Notes: generated from the letters alone by a model not told the origin. Numbered from the stretch's first letter, positions 22,261-35,135 are shown. The stretch is DNA of 64,000 nt from Epiperipatus broadwayi (GCA_028023455.1 JAQFVV010006735.1:343965-407964), one strand, 5' to 3'. Program-made: numbers and translations.

Positions 22261-23660
22261 ATTAATTATAGCTTCGAAGTCTAAGTTCTTATTGATAAAA
22301 GTAAAAATTTTAACTTGGTCTGAGATGATTAAATAAACAGTATTATCTAGTAATCACTTCCTATGGCACTGAAGTAATAGAGAGAGAGAGAGATTTATTC
22401 TTGTTTATGCAGTAATATCCACTAAATTTTGTTTTAAGGCTCCCTTATGTTATATTGTACATCACATATTAGAATGTATTTTGTTGATTAACTCTAATTA
22501 CAATAAAAATAGTATTTATTGAATTGCAAAGTGCAAAGTATTTTTCAATATATACACATATCTGACACCTTTTTATATGTATAGTCTGCATATATAAATT
22601 AAAATTATAGTATAAACAAAAAAAATTTAAAAATAATATTTTTAATAACAAATTGAGGGAATATATTTAAATTTTTTTCAGTATGTATGTATTCACTCAC
22701 TTATTACAATGACTTTTATTTTTTAAATAAAGTAAATAGTGAAATATCTGAATTTCATTGCAATTGAATATTCTCTAGGTGATTTCTTTTTCTAATAACT
22801 TTTTTTATAGAAATGTAATAGTCTTGTTCTTAAAAAACTACAATCTCTCTAGTTATTTTGATGTTTTTAAGTCAGTATCAACTTTAAGTATATTAATAAA
22901 TTTTGTAAAATATCTAGCATTATGCTTAAAAATTTTTTTATTATATGAAATACTGCGCATTAAATTCAGAAGAAAAATAAAATAAAATTCATGTCCATTT
23001 TAACATAAACAGAAGAAATTTTATTAATAAACATGATTGTGTATGGTGCTCTAACTTCAAAAAATAATTGTGGGTGTGTTGCAAACTTTATTTATATATT
23101 TTAATTTTTTATTCAAGTGTGATCACATACAGTGCTCAGAGAGAAAATGGCTACTCGGGCATTGTAAAATATATTAAAATTACAATTTTTAATAATTTTT
23201 GTTTGTTAACGTACAGTTTTGTTTATTTACATTCTTTCTGTTTTTGAAAAGTGTATAATTAAAATCATGTATATTGATAAAGTGTAATTCATGATTTTAC
23301 TGTTATGTATTAAATTAAAAGAAACAAATGAAGTCACATAAGTATTACCATTATTGCACTTATTTGTTGCATTTCTTCAAACCACCATATTTTACATAGA
23401 GAATAAAAATTATTATATTTGTAATAATAACTATTGCTATAAAATACTATCAAAATTATAACTTCACTTGATATCTTATTAAAAAAAACTAAAGCCAAAA
23501 AACAGTATCAGATTAGCAAACTTTTTCACAATTTTTGCACATTGTTTGCATATGAAAACAAATTATAATATGTGATCATCGACTTTCATACATTCTATTT
23601 TCATCCAATTTGCTATTTCGTAGGAGGGCATTAAAAAAATGGAACAGCATGTTACAGAAC
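22261..23660. other. AT-rich, nothing recognised
   Basis: Contains a short (GA)n at 22379-22393 and scattered short frames with no motif. Confidence 0.5.
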
Positions 23661-24349
23661 TTTTTATCAAGAAAAGAAAAAGAAGAACATACTTAAAGAT
23701 TAGCTTGGACATCAAGATTAATTACAAATAATTCCAAACAATAAAATTCATTATATATATCATAGTAATGCAATAATATATATATACTTTTAAAGATTAC
23801 ACTTACTGTCAGATTTTTTTAAAAACATATAATCCTGTCTAATAATAAATTTATTAATAAAAAATAAATAAAGTGACATTTAATTGCTTGTGACACTTCT
23901 GTCTTTTAATTATTGCTAGGAAAACAAAAACTCCTTATTTAAACATTAATACTTAACCCCCTCCCACCACCTTTTTTCATTTTTCTATAAATTTAATAAA
24001 AAGTTGTAAGGAAAAAAATCTTTTTAAATTTATAGAAAATGAGAAAAGGTGCAAGGAGGAGGTTAACTTTTAATATATATGATAACGTTTTTTTTATTTC
24101 ATTTTTCTAGTCATAATTGAAATACAAATGTGTCATAAGCCAATTAGATGTCAATTTTTTTTTTATTAATAAATTAAATTATTGGACAGGATTATATATT
24201 ATAAAAAATCTGATAGTAAGTATAATTTTTTAAATATATATATAATTATTGCATTGTGATATATATATAGAATTTATCTGTAATTAACCTTGGTGTCCTA
24301 ATCTGTAAGTACCAAGAAGTGTACAATTCAACTATTTCTTGATAAATTT
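23661..24349. mobile_element. Foldback element, ~690 bp
   Basis: Arms 23661-23996 and 24024-24349 are imperfect reverse complements. Matching blocks include TTTATCAAGAAA, TTAATTACA, ATGCAATAAT, ATCCTGTCTAATAA, CCTAGC/GCTAGG-like words, TTAACCCCCTCC against GGAGGAGGTTAA, and CTATAAATTTAA. The loop is about 27 bases. Non-coding; MITE or foldback transposon. Family B PLE sequence begins 32 bases later. Confidence 0.75.
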
Positions 24350-24380
24350 ATAAAATCCAGATATTAATCAATAAAGTGTT

Positions 24381-24897
24381 ATCAATTAAGAGCTTGTTTG
24401 AGCTATTGGTACGCTCTCTGTATTATATTTTTATAAATACAAGCTTATAAAAGTAATGTCACGTTATACATGACTTGGTTTTTTGATTCTTATAATTTTA
24501 CCTTTAAGGTTTTGGCTATGCTGAGGCTATTAAAATATGGTAGCTCTGAATTTAGTTCAGTCCCATATAGCTATTTAAGTTACATAACTGGATTTAAAGA
24601 CATTTTCATGTCCAAAAATTTCAGAGTTTTTACTTAAATATTACGTATGAAATAAGTGCTGGGTTTTGAGTTAATATTTTGGATCTAATGTCCGAATATT
24701 CTAGCTCTCCACTCACATGAACCATAAGCTCAAAACCAATTTGTCTGGAGATGGGAAGGTTCTGGATAGATATTTTGAATATTTTTCTCATACTGCACTT
24801 ATCAATTAAGAGCTTGTTTGAGCTATTGGTACGCTCTCTGTATTACATTTTTGTAAATACAAGCTTATAAAAGTAATGTCACGTTATATTTGACTTG
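24381..24897 (+). mobile_element. PLE-type family B unit between direct repeats
   Basis: A 97-base sequence starting ATCAATTAAGAGC is repeated at 24381-24477 and 24801-24897 with few differences, a period of 420. Between them lies family B sequence with a hammerhead remnant. A head-to-tail arrangement of hammerhead-bearing units of this size is the hallmark of PLE pseudo-LTRs and of animal retrozymes. Confidence 0.7.
24706..24751 (+). ncRNA. Hammerhead remnant with perfect stem I
   Basis: TCTCCA (24706-24711) pairs fully with TGGAGA (24746-24751) next to a GTC cleavage triplet (24743-24745). The core strands are damaged: CTCACATGA in place of CTGATGA, and CAAAAC in place of GAAAC. Likely inactive. 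Confidence 0.5.
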
Positions 24898-25689
24898 CTA
24901 TTTTGATTATTAAATTGTTATTTATGTATATACTAAATATACCTCATTAAAAAATAAATATTTTAAAAAACACATTTTGATGTTGTTTTAAACATTTCTC
25001 TACTTTTGTACATTTTAATTTCCATACATGTTTCAGGAACCAATTAGATACAAAAGTCGAGGGTCGCTTGTATTAGGAAATAAAATATTCTGATCAATTA
25101 GTACTACTTGAATCTCGTTGGTGATGGCTGGTTACTACTTACTATTTTATTGATATTACTGTCTTTACCATTCTAAATTCACTATTTAAAGTTTGATAAT
25201 AAAATTACAAATAATGATAATAATAATTTAATTTATTATATTTATATCTTCCATAGAGTTTGAAATATACAAACCATTTACCTGTTAGAATTAAATAATC
25301 TAAATATAATAGGCAATATATATATATATATTGTAACCAGTTGGGTTACATCACACACACTAATATAGTGTATGTGAATATATATATATATATATATGTA
25401 AAATAAAGGAAAAGTAGAAATAAACACAGACAAAAATTATAGTAGATATTTTCTACATTCATTGAAATAAAAAAAAATGATAATAATAACTCTGATTTAA
25501 AATATTGTTTTATAAATTAATATTTTAAAAAGGTCTGAATAAATATAAATATTGCATTATTATTAATTATTACTCTGATTTTGAAATTTAAAAACACCCT
25601 ATTGTATTTTTGAAACCTTTAATTAATTTTTAAATTTTTATTGTCTAAGTGAAAACATGTATATAGATTCCAAGAGATTAATGAGATAA
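24898..25689. other. AT-rich with short (TA)n and hairpins
   Basis: (TA)n at 25318-25332 and 25380-25397 flank the small inverted repeats GTAACC...GGTTAC and ACACTA...TAGTGT. No gene. Confidence 0.6.
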
Positions 25690-26550
25690 AAATAAAAACT
25701 CTGTTTTTAATCAAGTGTTGTTAACACCTCAGATGAGGTTATAAAAAACTGATAAAAAAATATATCAGTTAGTTTTTTCTTGTAGTTTGTAAGAGTTGAC
25801 CAGAGGAGTCTGGTTGTAGTATTTTAACAGTGGCCCAGTTAGCCACTGCATAGTCTGGATAGTGATTTTTGATAAGAACAGTCTGATTAATAGGTTTTTG
25901 TAAGAAGGGCCAGCTGAAAAGTTGGTTGCAACTTGATGAAGTTTGCAGCAGTCGGGTTTTAGCTGACCAGAGAATTTGCAAAAAAGCTACCATGAACTAA
26001 TAATGTCGCTGAAGGCAGGAGCTGCTACTATTTTCCTTCACAGGAGTTTTGGTTTTGAAGCTGGGTCACTTCTGAAACAATAGCCTAAAAAAAAAAAATG
26101 AGGACAAAATAGTTAGCAGAGTTGTATAAAGCTTCTATGAAGATCTAAGGGAGTACAGTCCAGTAGCTACCTTATAGTTTACTGCAGTTTTGATTCATGA
26201 AGCCAGGGTCATTTCAAATGTATCAACTAGCTGCTTAAATATGTTCTAGAAGACAGCTTGACAAATGCTTGGACTACAAAAGTAAGCTCATGGTATGCCA
26301 ACTAATTACTTGGATAATTTTACCTGAAGATGACAACAAACCTATATTATATTTTCTGATGGACCAAAAACCAAGCTTACCAAGAGAAAGCTTGAAGAAA
26401 TTGGTGTACTGATGCTACTGTTCATCTGTGCAAGCAGGAAACCACAGATAAATACATCGCACGTGTATACAGTGAGTTGTATTTTTTTAAATATTCTTAT
26501 AAAAGACATTTTAACTTCGTAACTGAAAGTAAAATTTGCTCCAGTCAAAT
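25690..26550. other. GC-richer island of unknown nature
   Basis: Base composition rises well above the flanks. Two related blocks lie about 143 bases apart: CAGGAGTTTTGGTTTTGAAG...GGGTCACTTC at about 26040 and CTGCAGTTTTGATTCATGAAG...GGGTCATTTC at about 26183. The longest frame (25769-25993, minus) has no recognised domain and no start context. It could be an old repeat, an lncRNA or a UTR exon; I cannot decide. Confidence 0.4.
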
Positions 26551-27239
26551 GTTTAAAAGAGAGACGATTTGCTATATATATTTTGCTAAGAAATAATTTT
26601 CATATTCATTAAAAATAAATAAATATATAATTTAAATGCAAGCATAATTTTGTTTGAATTAAAATCGAAAAAGCAAATCTTTTAAATTGGTCCAAAAAAA
26701 CGTTGATAATTAATCAATAAATACCTGTCAAAAAAATTGACTATACTTTTGAGAACTTATAGACTGAAACTAATTTTAAATTGTATCTATATTTTGTTTA
26801 TACACATGTATAGGTAGGAAATTTATGTATTAGAAAATTATAATACTATTGTAAAAAGTTGAAATAGATAAAAGTCAGTGTGCGTATGTATATACACGCA
26901 CACTCATATATGTAAAATTTTAATATATTTTTTTTTATTAAATGTCAATTTATTTTTATTTTTTGCGCGTATGTGCGCATATATATATATATGTAAACCA
27001 TAGTAATAATTTGAATATATTTTATTATACGTTTTGTAAGTTAAAGTAACAATTTAAAATTTTGAATGGTAAATATTGTCAATTAATGTAATAACTTGAA
27101 TTTTGTAGCAATATTGTAAATTACAGTATAATGACTTTTATTATTGTATATTATTCAAAATCAGACCTTAAATATCTTTTTTGTTGTTGTTATTAATAAA
27201 CTTATATTTAATTGTTAAAAATTGTATTCCATCATCTCT
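26551..27239. other. AT-rich with a GTGTGCG hairpin
   Basis: GTGTGCGTATGTATATACACGCACAC-like inverted repeat near 26879-26904; otherwise nothing. Confidence 0.5.
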
Positions 27240-28020
27240 TGTTCACATACAGTAATAGAGCCCATGTTCTCTGAGCTAGATTTCGGACACGGATAAATGG
27301 GGATGTGTTTAGTACTTTGGGCATCCAGTGATGATCAATCATTATCCTGGTTGGCGCAAAAGAGGATACTCTTTAAAGCCCATGCACTATTATTTTTTTA
27401 TTTTACTTTAGTCTTATTAAAAGTTTAGGTTTATAGTTAGCCAGTACAAGTGGCCTGAGCATTGATGATGATCAGCATGTTTTAAATGTCCCAGCATTAT
27501 TGTTTCAGTTTCTGATTGTTGTGTACTTTTAATGGATAGGCACTAAACTGGTGCATCCAAGTCATGTTATATAATTTCCCAAGCTGGCAAAGGCTCAATA
27601 GTTAGCCTGTCTACAGAAGACCCATTTCCAATCCAGTCACAAGGTTGACTGTTGATTCATATTTTTTATGGTTCAAATCCAGCCACAAGATGGTATGTTG
27701 ATTTATTGTACTGATTTATTTATTCCCATTAATGTTGATGGATCGTTATTTCTCTTAATATTTACTTATACTTATTATAATGCTGGTTGAATTTATAATT
27801 ATGCTTTTAGCTGCTCTTAGGATAGCTTCTGATCTCTCAATGATCTCACAATGTTCTCTCAGAGATTCTTTAATCTCATACTCATATCTTTAAATATTTA
27901 CTTATTTATTCTTTTTTAAATATTAATGTTTGATTTTAAATGGACTGTGAGTGATGATGTATTGCCATCACCCAGATTCACTTTCCACCAACCTCTCACT
28001 ATCCCCATCCCGTTACAATA
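27240..28020. other. GC-richer unannotated segment
   Basis: Composition suggests an old repeat: TGATGATCA words recur, and GGTTCAAATCCAGCC (about 27670) resembles a Pol III box B. No frame or known family is convincing. Confidence 0.3.
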
Positions 28021-28227
28021 TATATTGTAACATAAATAAAGTTACTCAAAGAAATATTTAAAGGAGTCCAAATATCAAGATATTAAGTAAAGGTTCAAAA
28101 TATAACACTATCAAGAATTATAAGCAAATTATTAATAACCAGTATTATAACTCAGGTATACAGGCAGTAGATCTTATCCACTTTCATCTCTTGATTTGAT
28201 GTTAAGTGCATGTTTAAACAAATACTA

Positions 28228-28350
28228 AGTGAATATGGTCTAGCAGGGCGCCACTAGATTATCTGAATCTAGACACGGTTATATCTGATAACCTTTCACA
28301 TGTACCAGGTTTGAATCCCTTCTTGGTACTTTATTTCTCATAAAATGGGA
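28228..28350 (+). mobile_element. Possible tRNA-derived SINE fragment
   Basis: TGGTCTAGCAGGGCGCC (box A-like) is followed 60-70 bases later by CCAGGTTTGAATCCCTTC (box B-like). Spacing and order are tRNA-like, but no cloverleaf was built and the tail is unclear. Confidence 0.35.
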
Positions 28351-31252
28351 GATTTTGCTTTTTGAGCCATATCACTATATGCACTAATATTTAGGTAAAA
28401 GTAAAACATCTATAAACCAAAGTGGAGTATACTAGACATAAATCATTTCTCAGATCTTAACATAACAAATGTGTTTCAATATTTTTATAAGTTCACTAGC
28501 TCAGATTATATATAACTAATTTAGGATGGCAATTCACTCATCCTTGCATGAAATAGATGATGGGATGTGGTTATAATAATACTAAGAGATCACTAAATAT
28601 TATAAAATCAATATTTATTTATGGCCTTTAAACAGTTAAACAGCTCATTAATTAAAACATTGATGACGATGATGATGATGATAATAATAACAATAATGAC
28701 AAGGGTTTCAACTACAGCTTTAGGACTAAGCCTAAACATAAAACTAATTTTTATAAAGAAATTCATAATTATTGCTTAATTTTAGCATATTTACTTATAT
28801 CTTAAATAACTAATATTCAACTATTGATGATGATGAATAATCACACTTAACAAAGACTACACTTAATGAAATATATATGCCTCGTTTAATAAAACAAACT
28901 AATATTTATTACTACATTTCTAACATATACATAAAAATTTCTAGATAAATATGAAAATTGACATGAATAATAATAATAATAATAATTGATTATATTACAA
29001 TCCTCAGATTAATTTTAAGTTCTTCCCCCTTTCCCTTCAAATGTATTTTGTATTAAGTTGGACGTCACATTGACCATGATTTTCACTCCATGAGAAAAGT
29101 ATTTCAAAAAAAAAAAAATATTATCTGCTCATTAGCACACATACTTTAAAAATCTAACATGTAAATAGAATGTAAAAAAAAAATGTTAGTAGAATTGAAA
29201 GAGCAAGTTTTAGAAACAAGTTTTAAATTATTTTCTCCCCCCTCTCTTCTACCTCTGAAATGCTATACTTAATGAAACAAACTAATCTAATATTCTAACA
29301 CTACTTGTTACTCCACATTCAATCGCAATTATACACATATAAAATATCATTATGTATGTGCATGTTTTATCCCATGATAACAAAATATTATTTAAAACCA
29401 AAATAATAATATATTAGTTAAAACTAAAATCATAATACCATAAAAAAAAATTGTTTTACACATTAATATTGTAAAATTAATAAACAAATAATTTTCATAC
29501 ATTCAAGGTCATTTATGAAGCTCAAAGTTATTATTAATAAGACATTCTTGTTTTTAATCGATCTGAATAGTCTTTAAAAGTTCTTTAAATAAAATATATC
29601 ACTTTATTGCTAAAATGTTTATTAAGACTGATATCATAAAGAAAATAGATATAAAAAGTCATATTACCGATCTTTTGTTTGTGGCGAATTTCCAAGGGTT
29701 CAAACTTGTCTTGTATATTGTCTATATTTCTACAGCTACCATTTCCGTCTTACATGGGAACAATCTCTTTCTTGAGGTGTATAACTATTTGATGATGATG
29801 ACTCTATTGAGGTTATTTGCTTTAGTGGACAATTTGGAAATCATTATATTAATTTTTTTTCTCTTCCTGTCAAGCATGTGGATGAAATACAGCAGTTGTT
29901 TTCACATTTATAAATTTTCTTGAGTTTAAAATCAGTTGTTGTAACAATTAATTGGACTTGATGATTAATATTTATCAGTATATTAATTCATCTTCTTTGA
30001 ATGCAGGTGAATGCTTTCTTCCTTCTATAAAAAAACATCTTATTTCTCTGGTCAGTTGAAAGGTGTAGAATATTATTTTAGACACAACATCTTTTCTTTC
30101 CTATGTGATGTGCAGCTTCCCCAGATGGTCCGGAACCGATGGGACATACATATAATTTTTCTAGCCAGACATTTCTTATATTTTCAGCATTCAATTGGAT
30201 AGTTTAATAATCTGAATCATAAACAATAATCCTAATAATAATTCAAGACAGCTTTTTATATCCAATTTTTAGCTAACTTAACCAATCAGAGATAGCATCA
30301 CTTGCTATTTTTGGACAAATTTGTTTTAATTAGATCTCTAATTTATTTTCAACTAAATTATTTTTCAACTGAAAAGTTTAATCCTTTTTCCAGACACTTT
30401 TGTTTAAAAAAAAATAGACTCAATCCTTATTTCCTTTCTTTTCTTTTTTTTTTCCTTTAACATCCAGGTAACATTTCAAATCTTTGAGCTTCCTTCTTTA
30501 GATCTTGAGATAAGACAATTTCAAAATTAGAATTCTGACCCATTATAAGCTCCCAAAGTGACAAACAATTATTTACAAAAAAAAATTGCTACAAAGATCG
30601 ATATCTGATTAAGCAGATTTCCTCTTTTAACAAACAATTGTACAAAAAAAAATAATTTGACAGATTTAATACTTCCTTTTCTTTCAATATTTAGTAAATG
30701 TAAATTTCTGTATGTAATGTACACACATCCTTCATTCTTTCAAATCATTCATAAACTAACCTTAAATAATATAATTGCTAGCTTAGTAATTATAACCCAA
30801 TTATTTAATTAAATCTGTGACTTTTAAATCCCACTTATAATTAAAGAAAAGCAAAATAAAAGCATAGAATAAAATATTAGAATTGATCAAGCATAGGTTA
30901 GTTTTAAAGAAAGTTAAAATGTTTAATATTTGAAATATAAAACAATTAAATAATTTACACATACATTGCCTATATGTATGCATTATAACTTTGCTTTTTA
31001 ACAGAAAATTTAAATATTAAATAGTTTAAATGTGTGTATTACCTTTCTATCAACACACAAACAAATAAAGCATATAATTGTTGTCCCACTCTTTCTCGGT
31101 TTAAAGCTTTTAGAATTTTGATCTGGTAGGGTTTGAACTTGGATGCCCTACAGCTTCTTTTATGGTTATATAAAATTGTGATGATGATTTTTGGTTTACC
31201 TTTTCTACATGCACATTACTATAAATTTATCTAGTGATTAAATTGTAATGGC

Positions 31253-31254
<2 letters not shown>
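28351..31254. other. AT-rich, no gene recognised
   Basis: Contains short (GAT)n and (AAT)n runs (28663-28690, 28969-28988) and a box B-like AGTTCAAACCC on the minus strand near 31130. Frames at 29615-29923 and 30011-30202 have no motif or codon signal I trust. Confidence 0.5.

Positions 31255-31283
<29 letters not shown>
31255..31283. repeat. (TA)n microsatellite
   Basis: About 13 TA units at the probable 3' edge of the LINE remnant that follows. Confidence 0.9.
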
Positions 31284-32397
31284 TAAAACTATAATGATAG
31301 TGAATGGTATAAAATTTATACCGTCTTATCTATAGATAAAATGTTTATTTTTAGCATGTTAACATCAATAACGTTATGCAACCTGATTATCCTTTGCAAA
31401 ATTGAATGATCTAAATATAAAGTTTATGGAGTAGTTATTTCTAGTTTAAACAATTTTGTAAACAAATGTTCTCATACAAAATATTATATATAAATGTTAA
31501 ATCTTTTAATTGTCTTTGTTTTACAAGTGAAAAGTAATACTTATTTGAATCAGCATTTATATATTTAATAAAACTGTCATGTATTTTCTGAAACATATCC
31601 ATTATTATCATATTAATTTTGTCCTATATTTCTGATCTAAGGTATATTACAGATAATATAAAAATTTTATCATATCTCAATATTTTTCTTATTGTTTTAT
31701 AACTTTTTTTTTGTACTATAGTGTGTGCTATAAGAATTATTACTATCAAAGTTTATTTCAAGATCTTTGCGAGACTTTTTATTTATAATTTTTTGCTATC
31801 TACATAAAAATTTGTATCCATAATGATAGAGTTTCTGGCATATAATAAAGCACAGAATTTTTAACATTTATTTCATATTTATAATACATTAGATTTCAAA
31901 ACGATTTAAGTCATCTTATAATTTAGCCATGCCAAATGGATCACATTTTACTTTAAATATTTTGTTATTATCAGCATATGATAAATTTTCTGAATGCTTT
32001 ATATCTTAATCTATATTTGCTGTAAAAATGTTAAATAACAGTAGTGCCAAAAAGTTGTCTTTAAGATACCCTATGGTAAATGCTTATCAATTCACTAGAA
32101 TCCTTATTGAGAAGAATATACAACTTTAGAATATTTTAAATATGATGCTATCCAATTAATTACTTTTATATGTATTTTTAATTTTATTATGTTAATTATG
32201 AATAAGTTATAATAAAGTAAATCAAATGCAGATGCCAAATCTAGATATATGGCACCAATTCCTTTCCCAAGATTCAAAACTGCACTGTATGATTTTGAAT
32301 TGTTACAAGATTAGTAATAACCAATCTTTTCAGTTACAAAACCCTGTTTAGTTTTTGGTATAATCTTATTAATACCATTTTTGAATACAAACAACTT

Positions 32398-32670
32398 TTA
32401 AAACAGGCAAAACTCCTATACGTATTGCCACACACAGCAAGCTAGAGTAATCAATGGATTCCAGAAGGCTTGTGCATAAAATCTCCATCTAGCGCCTACT
32501 CATCCAATATCCCCAGACTAGTTTCTGGTTTGTGGCCTTCATCAGTAAGGAGCCTTAGGATCTAATGCAATCCTCTACCAGCCACCTTTTATCTCCATTT
32601 AAGTAGAAAACTATGAGTCTTAAATTGAAAACACCATAATATTTTCAATCCAAGCTCATTAGCTTATATA
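32398..32670 (-). mobile_element. PLE-type terminal repeat, family A copy 2
   Basis: Reverse-oriented partner of 3241-3550, retaining the GCCTGTTTTAA end, the TGTGTGTGGCAA-like region, TTATGCACAAGCC and GCATTAGATCC. It splits the LINE RT between the RPISIL block and the QGF block. This copy carries the best hammerhead of the window. Confidence 0.75.
32510..32552 (-). ncRNA. Hammerhead ribozyme with intact core
   Basis: On the minus strand: stem I 5' side TCCTTA, CTGATGA (32539-32545), a weak stem II with GG/CC pairs, GAAAC (32521-32525), two-pair stem III with TA loop, and GTC cleavage triplet (32516-32518). Stem I 3' side is TGGGGA. Stem I gives six pairs, two of them G-T. All core positions CUGANGA, GAAA and GUC fit. 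Very short stem III matches the minimal type I hammerheads known from animal PLEs. Weak stem II with an A-A mismatch may limit activity. Confidence 0.7.
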
Positions 32671-33717
32671 GTCATGTAGGTCTGAACTCAGTTCAGTACC
32701 TATACATTTTGGTGTCTTTGGTTCGTTAATAACCATAGCCACCACTATCCTATTAGTCAGGATTGGTTTTAAACCAATAAACATCACATGATCACCATTT
32801 TTAAAATTTTTAGAAAAAGTTGATAGAATTGATATAGGTCTGCAATATTTTGGATCACCTTTTGTATCTTTTTTTGTGAATATGTACAATTCTAGTTACA
32901 TTTAAATCCCTAGGGAAAATATTCTTATCTGATGATGCCTGCAATAATTTTTGTATTAAAGTACATATCAATTCACAATATCCCTTCAGAATAAATGTTA
33001 GATATCAGGCTACATTTTCTATATTATATTAATATATTTATTAAAATCCCAAAGTGCTTTAGGCTGAGATTTAAAATCCATTTTCCAAAATTTTAACATA
33101 ATTTTTATAGTCTTGTATTTTTTAAATAAGTTTCCTTAAATTTATTACGTTATTATAATATATTATGTTTTTGTTTAATATTTTTTATAATGTTTTTTAT
33201 AATGATGTTCTTTTCTGTTTATAATAAATCTAAGTTTCGCAATAAATCATATATTCTGATTGAATAGAGTTGGATTTATTCTGATTTATAATATTAAAAA
33301 TGGCGATCAGAACATTTTCAATACCAATATTTACATCATGAATATTGTTTAAGAATTCCAATCATGATTTTTAAAACTTTCATATATTTTATCTTTTTAA
33401 AATCTTTTTGTTGATTGCATATTTTTTTTTTTTTTATATGTCACATCTATTAATATTTCCAATAGTGAATGCTATTTTAGATAACATTATTTCTGATGAT
33501 GATTTAAATACTACTTCATAATTAGCATTAAGCAGAGACAAATACAACATCTTATTTAAATGATTTTTAATTGTTATTGCTTAGTTGTAGCTTGAGAATC
33601 TGTATTAAGTTTAGTAAGCTGCATGCCTTAGTATTATTCTCTGAGTATATATCAATGCAATTAATATCATCAGCAATAAAAACATTATGATTATAATTAA
33701 TTAGTTTAGATACATAC

Positions 33718-33970
33718 TACTTATCATCATCATTATGATCATCATCAACCATTATCAATCCGCTGCAGAATGAAGGTCTCTCCAAGTTCAACCATCTTCT
33801 CTGATCTTTAGCTTCTCTTTTCCACATCATCCTGCACATTTTATTTCATCCATCCATCTCACATGTGGTCTCTTTCTGGGTCTTTTACAATCTCTTGGAA
33901 TCCAGTTTAAGATTTCAATTGTCCATCTATTATCATCTCTTCTAGCAATATGTCCACTTATATGTGTCAT
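33718..33970 (-). pseudogene. RTE-type LINE 3' end nested in older LINE
   Basis: Minus-strand frames read GHIARRDDNRWTIEIL, then PRDCKRPRKRPHVRWMDEI and a decayed tail with one stop. This is the characteristic C-terminus of RTE-clade proteins. The element ends in a short ATG/ATC tandem (33723-33745 on plus as ATCATC units), typical of RTE tails. It is 5'-truncated and interrupts the endonuclease of the surrounding LINE. Confidence 0.75.
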
Positions 33971-34340
33971 TTAATAGTACTAATTTTTTATTAGTGCTTA
34001 ATTAAATTTCAATCCAAGTTGATTCATTTTGATAATTAGTTTATATGTTACTAGTTAACATCTTATTTACTGCTATAAGTGTTACACCTCTCCTTTTAAT
34101 TAAACAATCATTTCTGTCTTGTCTATAAATATTGTCTATATCAACTGTAATTTATGAATCTTCTATTTCTGTTGTTAATTATGTTTCTATTAGCAAAAAA
34201 AATCATGATTTTTAGATTAAAATTGCAAATAAATTTTATTCAGTTTTGTTCTTAATCCTCTCACATTAATGTAAAAATATTGTATTTTCCAATCCATTAA
34301 AATAAGTATGTTTTTTTCTATTGCTATCTCACTATCACAT

Positions 34341-35135
34341 CTCAATTTTTATGCATTAAATAGAAGTTCTTAAATATAACTGATTATAGGTTTTTAAAAA
34401 CACCTTAAGCCCAAATGAGCATCAGGAATAGATTTTAATAATGACTTAAATGATACCAGAACTTACTTGTGAATAATGTTTATATGCGCATGTGTTAAAG
34501 TTTTGAAATAGTATAATAGTACTTTTCATGTCATAATCTAGAGAAAAAATATCAGCTACAGCATAACTAGATAAATAAACAATTGAAATTAATAATTCAA
34601 GAAGAAATTAAACCATCTACTCATAATAATATTTGTCTGACTCAGATTAATAAAATACCAAAAACTGTTATTAGATGGTATGCTTTCAACTTTAATTGCT
34701 AATTTGCTTAACTACATTGTAGCTCAAATTTGATCTAAATCCTTACCAGGAAATGAATAGTGTAGACACTATTACTATTGTTAGTTGTTATTTATTTCAG
34801 TTTGCACTGATTCTTTGCCTGGTTATATTATGCCGGAACTTTTAACTAGATTGTGACATGAAAAAGTTCTGGAATATTTCAATGTTTGTATCTGTGGAAT
34901 CTGATAAAATCTTTAAATTAATAAACAAATCAATATATCAAATGATTTATTGCTTGAAAGATTATATTTATATTTTAAGTCCTAAAAGGGATAGATTTGG
35001 CTTTATTCAGATGCCACAAGATAAATCAGAATTAGTTATTATATTATACAAGTAAATGATACGTTTGACTATATTAAGTTTTATTGTAATCATTTTATTG
35101 CAGTATTTTTTATAACAAAAAGACTTGTCTAGTAA
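34341..35135. other. AT-rich, nothing recognised
   Basis: A 65-residue frame at 34858-35055 has no motif and is not called. Confidence 0.5.

Larger units (their letters stand above)
31340..34340 (-). pseudogene. Old CR1/jockey-like LINE with nested insertions
   Basis: Minus-strand frames, broken by many stops, spell the element in order. Endonuclease start NVRGLRTKLNKI (about 34290) and YRQDRN...RRGVTLIAVNK come first, then NVFIADDIN (about 33680, matching the GDFN motif). RT follows: DPKYCRPISILSTFSK (about 32850), QGFVTEK and IYLDLASAFD (motif A, about 32240). LALLLFNIF and SYADNNKIF (motif C, YADD changed to YADN) lie near 31990. KDLEINFDSN...STH in the thumb is near 31760. Similarity fades near 31340. 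Two later insertions interrupt it: an RTE end inside the endonuclease and a PLE terminal repeat inside the RT. Long dead. Confidence 0.75.

Noticed and set aside
29615-30202. Two adjacent short frames as small membrane proteins
   Set aside because: Hydrophobicity follows T-rich composition; no splice signals, start context or known domain.
32659-32889. 76-residue frame as a gene
   Set aside because: It is the RT fragment (RPISIL block) of the decayed LINE running into a PLE repeat.
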